From an uncultured Prevotella sp. (GTDB lineage Bacteria > Bacteroidota > Bacteroidia > Bacteroidales > Bacteroidaceae), in NCBI GenBank assembly GCA_905196835.1, contig CAJJWN010000005.1:57563-121562 (forward strand): DNA of 64,000 nt. Direction: 5' to 3'. Positions within the stretch are counted from its first letter, which is position 1. Every line of letters begins with the position of its first letter. The notes beneath the pieces were generated by a model. That model ran no database searches. It saw only the letters and a program-made list of their open reading frames with translations, and had not been told where the DNA came from. Shown piece after piece: positions 1 to 7,480 of the stretch. The position numbers and the translations under genes were made by a program.

Positions 1-699
1 GTCGTCGAGTATGTAGCAAAGCATCGTGCCGCCTGACGGCTTTGTAGCATTGCCTGCATACAGTTTTTCGTAGTCTTGCGGAGTTAGCATCATCGTGGGG
101 TCAAGCACCAGCCGGGCCTCGGCTTGCAGGTGTTCGCGGCATAGGGATATGCCGCCCTGTTCGCGCACGGATATGGCGTCAAACGTGTGCAGCAGCCTGC
201 CGCACTCCCGTGTCTGCCTGCGCGTGTATTCCCACGCGTCTGTTCCGAACGAGGCGGCATACGCCACTCGCCTTATCGGCCAGCCTTCGGCGAATGCAAG
301 GTAGGCCTGGCGTATGTCAGGGAATTGGGATGGACGCCATATCTGGTCGCTTCCTACTATGATTGCGTCGTATCCTTCATCGGCCGTTTGCCGGAAATTG
401 TCTACCATCAGGCGGCGTATGTTGCTGCGGATAAACTGCTCCGTGTGTACCGAAAGCCGCTCTTTGCACATTCTCTTTTGCTCGTATGGCGTGAGGATTG
501 TGCGTCCCGTTACCACCCCTAACAGCGCGTAGGCTGGTTTGAGCATGGCCGACCGGGCGCGGGCTGCCCTTTGCGGCCGTTTCTTTTCTATCAGTACGGG
601 GTCGTGCCCGAGGCTTTTCAACATTTGTTGCATGGCGTATGCCTGCAATATGCCGCCATAGTTTACGTGTAGCGGCAGGGTTATTATTCCTATTCTCAT
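1..699 (-). CDS. polysaccharide pyruvyl transferase family protein, C-terminal part missing
   Basis: Reading the minus strand from the ATG at 697-699 gives 233 uninterrupted codons that run off the window edge. The N-terminus starts MRIGIITLPLHVNYGGILQA, followed by AYAMQQMLKSLGHDPVLIEK; the later stretch has AIIVGSDQIWR, a VLDPTMML segment and KPSGGTMLCYILDD. These are typical of the PS_pyruv_trans family, in which a nucleotide-sugar-type Rossmann half transfers pyruvate to surface glycans, or which serves as an accessory enzyme in polysaccharide loci. Exact substrate cannot be read. It is divergent from engB and has its own promoter at 785-815. Other capsule or exopolysaccharide genes may lie beyond the window edge. 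Confidence 0.8.
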   Translation of the reverse strand, partial: MRIGIITLPLHVNYGGILQAYAMQQMLKSLGHDPVLIEKKRPQRAARARSAMLKPAYALLGVVTGRTILTPYEQKRMCKERLSVHTEQFIRSNIRRLMVDNFRQTADEGYDAIIVGSDQIWRPSQFPDIRQAYLAFAEGWPIRRVAYAASFGTDAWEYTRRQTRECGRLLHTFDAISVREQGGISLCREHLQAEARLVLDPTMMLTPQDYEKLYAGNATKPSGGTMLCYILDD

Positions 700-784
700 C
701 GTTTCCGGTTGTTTGGTCGCATAGTTTCCTTACCTTAATATATATTATGTGGCATGGTCTAAGGCGATGCCGTGCACATGCCGA

Positions 785-815
785 CAAAGTTAATGCAAGC
801 CGGGCGCAATGCAAA
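785..815 (-). promoter_or_regulatory. Bacteroidota-type promoter for the pyruvyl-transferase gene
   Basis: On the minus strand the -33 TTTG (plus 812-815) is separated by 19 bp from the -7 box TAACTTTG (plus 785-792). It lies about 85 bp upstream of the ATG at 699. The promoter lies within the first of three copies of a 31-nt repeated cassette. Confidence 0.65.
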
Positions 816-955
816 ATAAAAGACAGGAAAACACCCTTTTATTTTGCATTGCGCCCGGCTTGCATTATCTCTGGATAAGATAGGCTGCGCCTCGGCAATG
901 AAAATAAAAGGTCGTTTCTCTCCCTTTTATTTTGCATTGCGCTCGGCTTGCATTA
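791..955. repeat. three copies of a 31-nt promoter cassette (one inverted)
   Basis: Copy A (791-821) is the exact reverse complement of copy B (837-867), separated by only 15 nt, so A and B could also form a long cruciform or RNA hairpin. Copy C (925-955) matches B with one change (C to T). Each copy begins with TTTTATTTTGCATTGCGC on its sense strand and supplies the -33 TTTG of a promoter. Between B and C the segment 901-932 contains a second short inverted repeat (AAAATAAAAGG / CCTTTTATTTT). This explains the whole 700-990 gap between the divergent genes; I see no small gene in it. Confidence 0.85.
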
Positions 956-961
956 TCTTTG
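931..961 (+). promoter_or_regulatory. promoter of engB
   Basis: TTTG at 931-934, 19-bp spacer, TATCTTTG at 954-961, a full match to the Bacteroidota -33/-7 consensus. The engB ATG is at 991, giving a leader of roughly 20-25 nt. The upstream copy B carries the same layout at 843-873 but its -7 is degraded to TATCTCTG. Confidence 0.75.
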
Positions 962-990
962 CAGGCTGAAACAACAATGATTGGTTTTTT

Positions 991-1599
991 ATGGATATCA
1001 AGAAGTCTGAATTTGTGATTAGTAGTGCCACTTGGACGACTTGTCCCAAGGATGTCAAGCCTGAATATGCGTTCATCGGCAGGAGCAATGTGGGTAAGTC
1101 GAGCTTAATCAACATGCTGTGCAACCACAAGAACCTGGCAAAGACATCGTCAACGCCGGGCAAGACATTGCTAATCAACCACTTCATAATCAATGACGAA
1201 TGGTATCTGGTAGACCTGCCCGGTTACGGCTTCGCCAAGCGTTCCAAGACGGTGCAGAAGAAGCTCGAGCAGATGATTACGTCGTACATCCTTCAACGCG
1301 AGCAGCTTGTCAACGTGTTCGTGCTCATAGACATACGCCACGGCTTCATGCCGATAGACCGTCAGTTCATCGACTGGCTGGGGCAGGGCGGGGTGCCGTT
1401 CTCCATAATATTCACAAAGGCCGACAAGCTCGGCCCTGTGAAGGCGCGGCAGTCTGTTGACGGTTACATGGACAGCCTGAAGGACACATGGGAGGAGTTG
1501 CCGCCGCATTTCATAACCAGCAGCGACAAGAAGACAGGCCGTGACGAGGTGCTTGACTACATAGAGCAGATAAACAAGTCGTTGAAGGAGGAAAAGTAA
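991..1599 (+). CDS. engB: ribosome biogenesis GTP-binding protein EngB/YsxC
   Basis: A 202-residue TrmE-Era-EngA-EngB type GTPase. G1 is GRSNVGKSS (30-38), the switch I threonine lies in TSSTPGKT (52-59), G3 is DLPG (75-78) followed by YGFAKRS, and G4 is TKAD (142-145). The size and the single G domain fit EngB, an essential assembly factor for the large ribosomal subunit in many bacteria. It starts soon after a strong promoter and is followed after 8 bp by an ABC-F gene that also acts on the ribosome or translation, so the two are probably co-transcribed. Confidence 0.95.
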   Translation: MDIKKSEFVISSATWTTCPKDVKPEYAFIGRSNVGKSSLINMLCNHKNLAKTSSTPGKTLLINHFIINDEWYLVDLPGYGFAKRSKTVQKKLEQMITSYILQREQLVNVFVLIDIRHGFMPIDRQFIDWLGQGGVPFSIIFTKADKLGPVKARQSVDGYMDSLKDTWEELPPHFITSSDKKTGRDEVLDYIEQINKSLKEEK

Positions 1600-1607
1600 G
1601 ACCCGGT

Positions 1608-3389
1608 ATGGCAAGCGTAACACCGTATCTTGACGTGCAGCGGCTTACCAAGTCGTTTGGTGCGCACGTATTGTTTGAAGGCATATCGTTCTCCGTAGCC
1701 GAGGGACAGAAGGTCGGCCTCGTGGCGCGCAACGGCACGGGTAAGTCTACTCTGCTCTCAATCCTTATAGGCAAAGAGGGGTATGACGATGGCGAAATAA
1801 TATTCCGCAGCGGCATACGCATAGGCTATCTTGAGCAGACGCCCGTGTTCAACGATGCCGATACGGTGCTTGATGCCTGCTTCAACCATGCGGGCGACGA
1901 GGAGAAGATACTCAAAGCCAAGCAGATATTGACGCAGCTCGCCATCGGCGACTTGTCGCAGGCCATGGGGACGCTTAGCGGCGGGCAGCGCAGGCGCGTG
2001 GCTTTGGCCAACGTATTGCTTACTGAGCCTGACATGCTGATACTTGACGAGCCGACCAACCATCTTGACCTGCACATGATAGAATGGCTTGAGGGCTTCC
2101 TGTCAAGGGGCAACAAGACGCTGCTGATGGTTACGCACGACCGATTTTTCCTCGACCGCGTGTGCAACACCATACTCGAACTTGACGACAACACCATTTA
2201 TACATACCGTGGCAATTACAGCTACTACCTTGAAAAAAGGCAAGAGCGCATAGACAACAGGCGTGCCGAGATAGCAAGGGCCAACAACCTGTACCGCAAG
2301 GAGCTTGAATGGATGCGCCGTATGCCGCAGGCGCGCGGCCACAAGGCGCGTTACCGCGAGGATGCCTTCTACGAATTGGAGAAGGTTGCGCGCCAGCGTA
2401 TCGAGGAGAGGCAGGTGCGCCTGAAGTCGAAAAACCTGTACATAGGCAGCAAGATATTCGAATGCCAGTATGTGTCAAAGGCTTTTGGAGACGACAAGGT
2501 GATACTCAAGGACTTTTACTACAACTTCGCACGCTATGAGAAGATGGGCGTAGTAGGCGACAACGGTACAGGCAAGTCTACATTCGTAAAGCTTCTGCTT
2601 GGCCTTGAAAAGCCCGACGGCGGCCGCTTCGACATAGGGTCTACGGTGAAGTTCGGCTATTTCTCGCAGGAAGGGATGAAGTTCGACCAGCAAAAGAAGG
2701 TTATCGACGTGGTGACGGATATTGCCGAATACATAGATATGGGCGGAGGCAAGCATATGTCGGCGTCGCAGTTGCTGCAATATTTCCTGTTCACGCCGGA
2801 GCAGCAGCATAACTATGTGTACAAATTGAGTGGCGGCGAGCAACGCAAGTTGTACCTTTGCACGGTACTGATGCAAAGTCCCAACTTCCTTGTACTCGAC
2901 GAGCCGACCAACGATTTGGACATACAGACGTTGCAGATATTCGAAGAATACCTGGCTGATTTTCCCGGATGCGTTATAATCGTAAGCCATGACCGATATT
3001 TTATGGACAAGGTGGTAGACCATCTGCTTGTGTTCAAGGGCGGCGGAGAAGTGCAAGACTTTCCCGGCAACTATACACAATACCGCGAATGGTGCTCGCT
3101 TAAAAGCAAGGACGATGCGGCCAAAGAGAAGCGTGAGCCTGTAACAAGGGAAAAACGCCAACAGGAGCGCCGCAGGCTGACTTATAAGGAAAAGATGGAA
3201 TATGCCCGGCTGGAGCAGGAGATAGCCGAAATCGAGGTGGAGCGCAAGGCCGTCGAGGACAAGCTTTGCAGCGGAACATTGCCGATAGAGGAGCTTACAG
3301 AGCTTAGCAAGCGGCTTCCCAAACTGAAAGAAGAGCAGGATGAGAAGGAGATGAGATGGCTTGAACTGTCAGAGATTGCCGAGGGGTAA
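1608..3389 (+). CDS. ABC-F family ATPase (Uup-like)
   Basis: 593 residues with two ABC ATPase domains and no membrane segment. The first P-loop is ARNGTGKST (40-48), with Ala in place of the usual first Gly; its signature is LSGGQRRR and Walker B is LILDEPTNHLD. The second domain has GDNGTGKST, signature LSGGEQRK and LVLDEPTNDLD. The inter-domain linker carries MPQARGHKARY, like the P-site tRNA interaction region of ABC-F proteins. The C-terminus (about 510-590) is a charged coiled coil (REKRQQERRR, then LEQEIAEIEVE), as in Uup. Members act on the ribosome to relieve stalling, and some give antibiotic protection; nothing here points to a resistance type. Downstream of engB by 8 bp. Confidence 0.9.
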   Translation: MASVTPYLDVQRLTKSFGAHVLFEGISFSVAEGQKVGLVARNGTGKSTLLSILIGKEGYDDGEIIFRSGIRIGYLEQTPVFNDADTVLDACFNHAGDEEKILKAKQILTQLAIGDLSQAMGTLSGGQRRRVALANVLLTEPDMLILDEPTNHLDLHMIEWLEGFLSRGNKTLLMVTHDRFFLDRVCNTILELDDNTIYTYRGNYSYYLEKRQERIDNRRAEIARANNLYRKELEWMRRMPQARGHKARYREDAFYELEKVARQRIEERQVRLKSKNLYIGSKIFECQYVSKAFGDDKVILKDFYYNFARYEKMGVVGDNGTGKSTFVKLLLGLEKPDGGRFDIGSTVKFGYFSQEGMKFDQQKKVIDVVTDIAEYIDMGGGKHMSASQLLQYFLFTPEQQHNYVYKLSGGEQRKLYLCTVLMQSPNFLVLDEPTNDLDIQTLQIFEEYLADFPGCVIIVSHDRYFMDKVVDHLLVFKGGGEVQDFPGNYTQYREWCSLKSKDDAAKEKREPVTREKRQQERRRLTYKEKMEYARLEQEIAEIEVERKAVEDKLCSGTLPIEELTELSKRLPKLKEEQDEKEMRWLELSEIAEG

Positions 3390-3475
3390 GGCTTTGTGTG
3401 TTATTAGCAGGCTGGCATAGGATGATATTACATTAAAAAATAGTTAAAAGACATAATAAGTCCTGGTCAATGTTC

Positions 3476-3504
3476 TTTGTTTTGAATATAATTTATTACT
3501 TTTG
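3476..3504 (+). promoter_or_regulatory. probable promoter of rho
   Basis: TACTTTTG at 3497-3504 is a good -7 box. TTTG at 3476-3479 is 17 bp upstream, slightly short. The leader to the rho ATG would be about 75 nt and is A/T-rich; rho leaders are often autoregulated, but I see no clear structure here. Confidence 0.5.
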
Positions 3505-3586
3505 CACATAAATTAAAAAATCAACTGTTTGTTTCCAATCGTGAAACAAATTCAATCATTAAAATTTCCACACATACATTATATTT

Positions 3587-5581
3587 ATGTATAGCAAAGA
3601 CGAACTGTTATCTAAAAATGTCGCCGAACTTGAAAGTATTGCCGAAGAATTAGGTGTAAAGGTCAAGTCTGGTGACAATCAGGAAGATATTATTTATTCT
3701 ATTCTTGACAAACAGGCTGAAGTTGAGGGGAATAAAAATCCGCTCGGAACGAAGCGCCGCCGAGTACGCATCGTCAAGAAAGACACAGACCGGGTGTATT
3801 CCGTCAACGGCAAAGAAGGAGAGAATTTTGACCTGAAAAAGAATAAGGTAGTCAACGAGGCACCGTCACTCTTTAATGACATGCCTGTTGCTACACCTGC
3901 AAAGACAAAGACGACGAGGGGTAAGGCCAAGGCAAAGGCTGAACCGCAAGTCTCGCCAGAGCAGCCGGAGGCTGCGGACAACGTGGCTGTAGAAGCGCAT
4001 GAGGCATTAGAAGATACCGATATGACGCTTAAGCCTGCGGCTGGAAAAGTCCAAGACGAAGCTCAGAAAAGCGATGAACAAACCCCGGATGTACCTCCAT
4101 TCATGCAGGATGAACCGTCGGCAGACACCGATGCTTTGCCTGATGTGCCTGAAGCAGGTTATTCGCCTGGTGAAGATGAGGATGATACGGAAAGCCAGTC
4201 TGACTTGTTGGCACAGCTTCAGGCGAAGGTTAATGCGCATAACGAGTTGGCCGACGAGAAGCGTGAGGCCATTGTTTCCGGTGTATGGGAAGGAGACCCG
4301 GCTGATGGAACAGACTTTATACCTGTGGTCGATTTGCCGATAGAAGACCAAATGGCGCTTCCAAACTATGACATGTTTGACAATCCTACCGTTCCTGTGG
4401 ACATGAATACCGTTGTATATACGCCACGGATGGAGCAGGAGGCGATGACGGCGTTTGATTTTGAGGATATTATAACGGCCAACGGGGTGCTTGAGATAAT
4501 GCCTGACGGATACGGCTTTTTGCGCTCAAGCGATTATAACTACCTGTCATCGCCCGATGACATATATGTTTCGATAGCGCAGATTAAGCGCTACGGACTT
4601 AAGACGGGCGATGTTATAGAGTGCCATGTGCGTCCTCCGCATGACGGGGAGAAGTATTTTCCGCTGACAACTATCGACAAAATCAACGGGCGTGACCCGG
4701 CAGAGGTGCGTGACAGAATACCATTCGACCACCTTACACCGCTGTTCCCGGATGAGAAATTTACATTGTGCGGCGACCCGGCAACGACCAATCTCAGCAC
4801 AAGGATAGTAGACTTGTTCTCGCCGATAGGCAAGGGGCAGCGTGCGCTTATCGTGGCCCAGCCCAAGACAGGTAAGACAATATTGATGAAAGATATTGCC
4901 AACGCCATAGCGGCCAACCATCCTGAAGCTTACCTGATGATGCTGCTTATCGACGAACGACCGGAGGAAGTTACCGATATGGCACGCACGGTGAACGCCG
5001 AGGTGATAGCTTCGACTTTTGACGAACCGGCCGAGCGGCATGTGAAGATTGCCGGTATAGTGCTTGAAAAGGCAAAACGTATGGTTGAGTGCGGCCATGA
5101 TGTCGTGATATTCCTCGACTCAATAACCCGTCTTGCACGTGCATACAACACGGTTGCGCCGGCCAGCGGCAAGGTGCTTACCGGTGGTGTGGACGCTAAT
5201 GCGTTGCAGAAGCCAAAGCGTTTCTTCGGTGCGGCCAGGAACATTGAGGGCGGGGGCTCGCTGACGATTGTAGCAACGGCTCTTATCGATACGGGCAGCA
5301 AGATGGACGAAGTGATATTCGAGGAGTTCAAGGGCACGGGTAACATGGAACTCCAGCTTGACCGCAACTTGAGTAACAAGAGGATATTCCCGGCGGTTAA
5401 CCTTGTCGCTTCAAGCACCCGTCGTGACGATTTGCTGCAAGACAAGCTTACGCTCGACCGCATGTGGGTGCTGCGTAAGTTCATAGCCGACATGAATCCT
5501 ATCGAGGCGATGAACACTATCCATGACCGAATCATGCACACACATGACAATGACGAGTTTCTTGCAACGATGAATTCATAA
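3587..5581 (+). CDS. rho: transcription termination factor Rho with a long inserted region
   Basis: 664 residues against about 420 in E. coli Rho. Residues 1-50 are the Rho_N helical domain. Residues of about 60-280 are a low-complexity, charged insertion rich in Asp/Glu/Lys/Pro. The cold-shock-like RNA-binding domain begins near [15 protein letters not shown] and includes DGYGFLRS. The ATPase core has the P-loop AQPKTGKT (424-431), [22 protein letters not shown], and the [22 protein letters not shown]-loop region. It forms a hexameric RNA translocase that ends transcription. It is single, with a promoter of its own and an intrinsic terminator at 5680-5709. The insertion is a lineage trait of Bacteroidota Rho. 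Confidence 0.97.
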   Translation: MYSKDELLSKNVAELESIAEELGVKVKSGDNQEDIIYSILDKQAEVEGNKNPLGTKRRRVRIVKKDTDRVYSVNGKEGENFDLKKNKVVNEAPSLFNDMPVATPAKTKTTRGKAKAKAEPQVSPEQPEAADNVAVEAHEALEDTDMTLKPAAGKVQDEAQKSDEQTPDVPPFMQDEPSADTDALPDVPEAGYSPGEDEDDTESQSDLLAQLQAKVNAHNELADEKREAIVSGVWEGDPADGTDFIPVVDLPIEDQMALPNYDMFDNPTVPVDMNTVVYTPRMEQEAMTAFDFEDIITANGVLEIMPDGYGFLRSSDYNYLSSPDDIYVSIAQIKRYGLKTGDVIECHVRPPHDGEKYFPLTTIDKINGRDPAEVRDRIPFDHLTPLFPDEKFTLCGDPATTNLSTRIVDLFSPIGKGQRALIVAQPKTGKTILMKDIANAIAANHPEAYLMMLLIDERPEEVTDMARTVNAEVIASTFDEPAERHVKIAGIVLEKAKRMVECGHDVVIFLDSITRLARAYNTVAPASGKVLTGGVDANALQKPKRFFGAARNIEGGGSLTIVATALIDTGSKMDEVIFEEFKGTGNMELQLDRNLSNKRIFPAVNLVASSTRRDDLLQDKLTLDRMWVLRKFIADMNPIEAMNTIHDRIMHTHDNDEFLATMNS

Positions 5582-5679
5582 GCGATTATACGCTCTTCAG
5601 AGTGCGCTTGATGCAGGTATGTATTTGTTCGCATACTTCATCTTGTGCTATTATATAATTGATAATCAATTAGTTATGT

Positions 5680-5715
5680 GGTGAAAGACGGTGCGTGCAG
5701 TCTTTCACCATTTTC
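5680..5715 (+). terminator. rho intrinsic terminator
   Basis: Perfect 10-bp stem GGTGAAAGAC (5680-5689) and GTCTTTCACC (5700-5709) with a 10-nt loop, followed by ATTTTCATT. Confidence 0.8.
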
Positions 5716-5726
5716 ATTAAATGGTA

Positions 5727-5814
5727 AGAGTTGGTCTTTTGCCATGCAAAATACGGCCTTTTGCAGCGTGATATGCTGCCTTTTGCAGTCTAATAAGCCA
5801 TATATTGCAAAGCC
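5727..5814. repeat. 22-bp-period intergenic array, cluster A (four units)
   Basis: Units begin at 5727, 5749, 5771 and 5793. Their cores are TTGGTCTTT, ACGGCCTTT, GCTGCCTTT and the decayed GCCATATAT, each followed by TGC. A further half-core (AAAGGCCGTT) sits at 5856, three bases out of phase. The array occupies the gap between the rho terminator and the promoter at 5914. The rest of the 5582-6048 gap holds only that terminator and promoter. Confidence 0.7.
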
Positions 5815-5913
5815 TTGAGCAACGAGTGCCGTATCGGTTGGTTGCGTTTGGAGTAAAAGGCCGTTGTAAACAGGGCTTTTTTAGTTAATTGCTTCACATT
5901 TTGTCTTTTTTCT

Positions 5914-5944
5914 TTTGCGGAATGAAAAATATCCGATAACTTTG
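5914..5944 (+). promoter_or_regulatory. promoter of the TlpA-like gene
   Basis: TTTG at 5914-5917, 19-bp spacer, TAACTTTG at 5937-5944: full consensus. It leaves an untranslated leader of about 95 nt before the ATG at 6049, long for this window. Confidence 0.75.
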
Positions 5945-6048
5945 CGTGAATGCGTTTTGTGAGCTGGCAGCCGTCGTTTTTCGCATGATTATCCGTCGGT
6001 TACCTGCCAAATTTTAGCGTGTAAGACTTGCCTAAATATTGAAAGAAG

Positions 6049-7182
6049 ATGAGAAGAGTATTTGTTGTTATGCTGCTGATTGCAACGGCTCTGAACCTTA
6101 CGGCGCAGAATTTTACAATCAAGGGGCGTTTTACCGATGTCAGTAACGATACGCTGCTGATAAGTTATACCATGCGTGAGCCTGATAAGAAGACAATAGA
6201 TGTTAAAGTACCCATTGATGCGGAAGGATGTTTCAGATACAGTTGCAACATCGGGTATGCTTATGATGCGAGTCTTACGGTGCAGTCGAACGGCAATAAG
6301 TCGTTCCTGTTCTTTGTGCCGGATGAAAGCATCGAGATAGAAGGCCCGTCGGTTTCAGACAATTACTGGACGATTGGCGGCAGCGAGTTTTATCAAAGGT
6401 GGGACAGCGTGAGGCAGTCGATGCTGCCGCTTTTTAGAGAGTTTGATGCGGCGGCAGCCAAGTATGAAAAGGGCGTGGCCGACGGGCTTGACAAAGAGAT
6501 GCTGGCAGATGAAAGGAAAGCGGCCAATAGAGATATAAATAAAAGGCTGTGGAAGATGGGCCACCAATATATAATGAGCCATCTTGACGACGAAGTTTCA
6601 GCCACAATCTTGTTGCGCCAAGATTACAACGACGTATTGCCGGCAATCAGGATGCTGTCTCCTGAAGTCAGGAACGGCCGCTTTAAAGATTATATTGATA
6701 CGTTTGATGATTTGTTCTCACGGTTGGATAAAGAACAAAAGGCGGAAAAATCCGCAGTTTTGGAACTGAAAGAAGGACGGCGGGCACCTGATTTTACGTT
6801 GAAAGATACAGCAGGAAACGAGTTTACTCTAAGCTCCCTCTTCGGCAAAGGCAAGTATGTGGTTGTTGATTTTTGGGGGTCGTGGTGCTCGTGGTGTATC
6901 AAGGGATTTCCCAAAATGCAGGAATATTACGATAAGTATAGAGACAAATTGGATATAGTCGGGGTTGCCTGTTATGACAAGGAAGACAAATGGAAGGAAA
7001 CTGTAAGCAAGAACGGCATACCGTGGATTAACGTGTTCTCGCCCGACGGCGTTACGGAGGTGCGTTTCGGAGTGACAGCTTATCCGTATAAGGTAGTCAT
7101 TTCTCCTGACGGCAAGGTGGAAAAATGTTTTAGGGGAGAGACTGATGATTTTTACAAAATGCTTGACGACAAGTTGAAGTGA
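6049..7182 (+). CDS. exported thioredoxin-like (TlpA/ResA type) disulfide reductase with DUF4369-like N-terminus
   Basis: 377 residues. Residues 1-20 are a signal peptide (RRVFVVMLLIATALNLTAQ) that leaves NFTIKGRF, the usual beginning of the DUF4369 beta domain of Bacteroidota thiol proteins. The middle (about 115-225) is helical. The C-terminal AhpC/TSA-Redoxin domain starts at APDFTLKD and has the redox motif WCSWC (279-283) in DFWGSWCSWCIKGFPKM, then a cis-Pro region AYPYKVV. It probably acts in the periplasm on thiols of envelope proteins. It stands alone with its own promoter; partners cannot be read from context. Confidence 0.88.
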   Translation: MRRVFVVMLLIATALNLTAQNFTIKGRFTDVSNDTLLISYTMREPDKKTIDVKVPIDAEGCFRYSCNIGYAYDASLTVQSNGNKSFLFFVPDESIEIEGPSVSDNYWTIGGSEFYQRWDSVRQSMLPLFREFDAAAAKYEKGVADGLDKEMLADERKAANRDINKRLWKMGHQYIMSHLDDEVSATILLRQDYNDVLPAIRMLSPEVRNGRFKDYIDTFDDLFSRLDKEQKAEKSAVLELKEGRRAPDFTLKDTAGNEFTLSSLFGKGKYVVVDFWGSWCSWCIKGFPKMQEYYDKYRDKLDIVGVACYDKEDKWKETVSKNGIPWINVFSPDGVTEVRFGVTAYPYKVVISPDGKVEKCFRGETDDFYKMLDDKLK

Positions 7183-7237
7183 CATCTGTTTTTCTTCTTA
7201 GTCAGCCTTCATATGGATTTAACTTTTGTCTTGAAAA

Positions 7238-7269
7238 TTTGGGTATAACGATAAATTTAGCTAACTTTG
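7238..7269 (+). promoter_or_regulatory. promoter of tRNA-Arg
   Basis: TTTG at 7238-7241, 20-bp spacer, TAACTTTG at 7262-7269, ending 13 nt before the mature tRNA 5' end. Confidence 0.75.
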
Positions 7270-7282
7270 CACCCGAATTTGA

Positions 7283-7357
7283 GGTTCCGTAGCTCAGTTG
7301 GATTAGAGCAACGCCCTTCTAAGGCGTGGGTCCAGGGTTCGAATCCCTGCGGAATCA
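7283..7357 (+). tRNA. tRNA-Arg (anticodon TCT)
   Basis: 75-nt cloverleaf. The acceptor stem GGTTCCG pairs with CGGAATC (one G-U pair), discriminator A at 7357, D arm TAGCTCAGTTGGATTAGAGCA, anticodon stem ACGCC/GGCGT with loop CTTCTAA (anticodon TCT), and T arm CAGGGTTCGAATCCCTG. No CCA is encoded. It decodes AGA/AGG arginine codons. A strong terminator follows within 4 nt. Confidence 0.96.
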
Positions 7358-7360
7358 CTG

Positions 7361-7399
7361 GAAAAGGACTTCGTTAGTGAAGTCCTTTTCTTGTTTTTT
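7361..7399 (+). terminator. tRNA-Arg intrinsic terminator
   Basis: Perfect 12-bp stem GAAAAGGACTTC (7361-7372) and GAAGTCCTTTTC (7379-7390), 6-nt loop, then TTGTTTTTT. Confidence 0.9.
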
Positions 7400-7420
7400 C
7401 ATAAAGACTTTGACGCGAGA

Positions 7421-7453
7421 TTTAGGAAAACACAAATAATTTGATTATATTTG
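7421..7453 (+). promoter_or_regulatory. promoter of the helix-hairpin-helix gene; sets its start
   Basis: -7 box TATATTTG at 7446-7453 with TTTA at 7421-7424, 21 bp upstream. It overlaps the in-frame TTG at 7451, which therefore cannot be the start; the ATG at 7481 is about 20 nt downstream of the expected transcript start. Confidence 0.6.
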
Positions 7454-7480
7454 CATTTGGTAAAACGCCTTGATAATCGC

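Noticed and set aside
2475..3161. A 228-codon minus-strand frame inside the ABC-F gene
   Set aside because: It overlaps a well-supported gene and has no recognizable domain.
7451..7480. TTG start for the HhH protein at 7451
   Set aside because: It lies within the -7 box; the signal peptide begins at the ATG at 7481.
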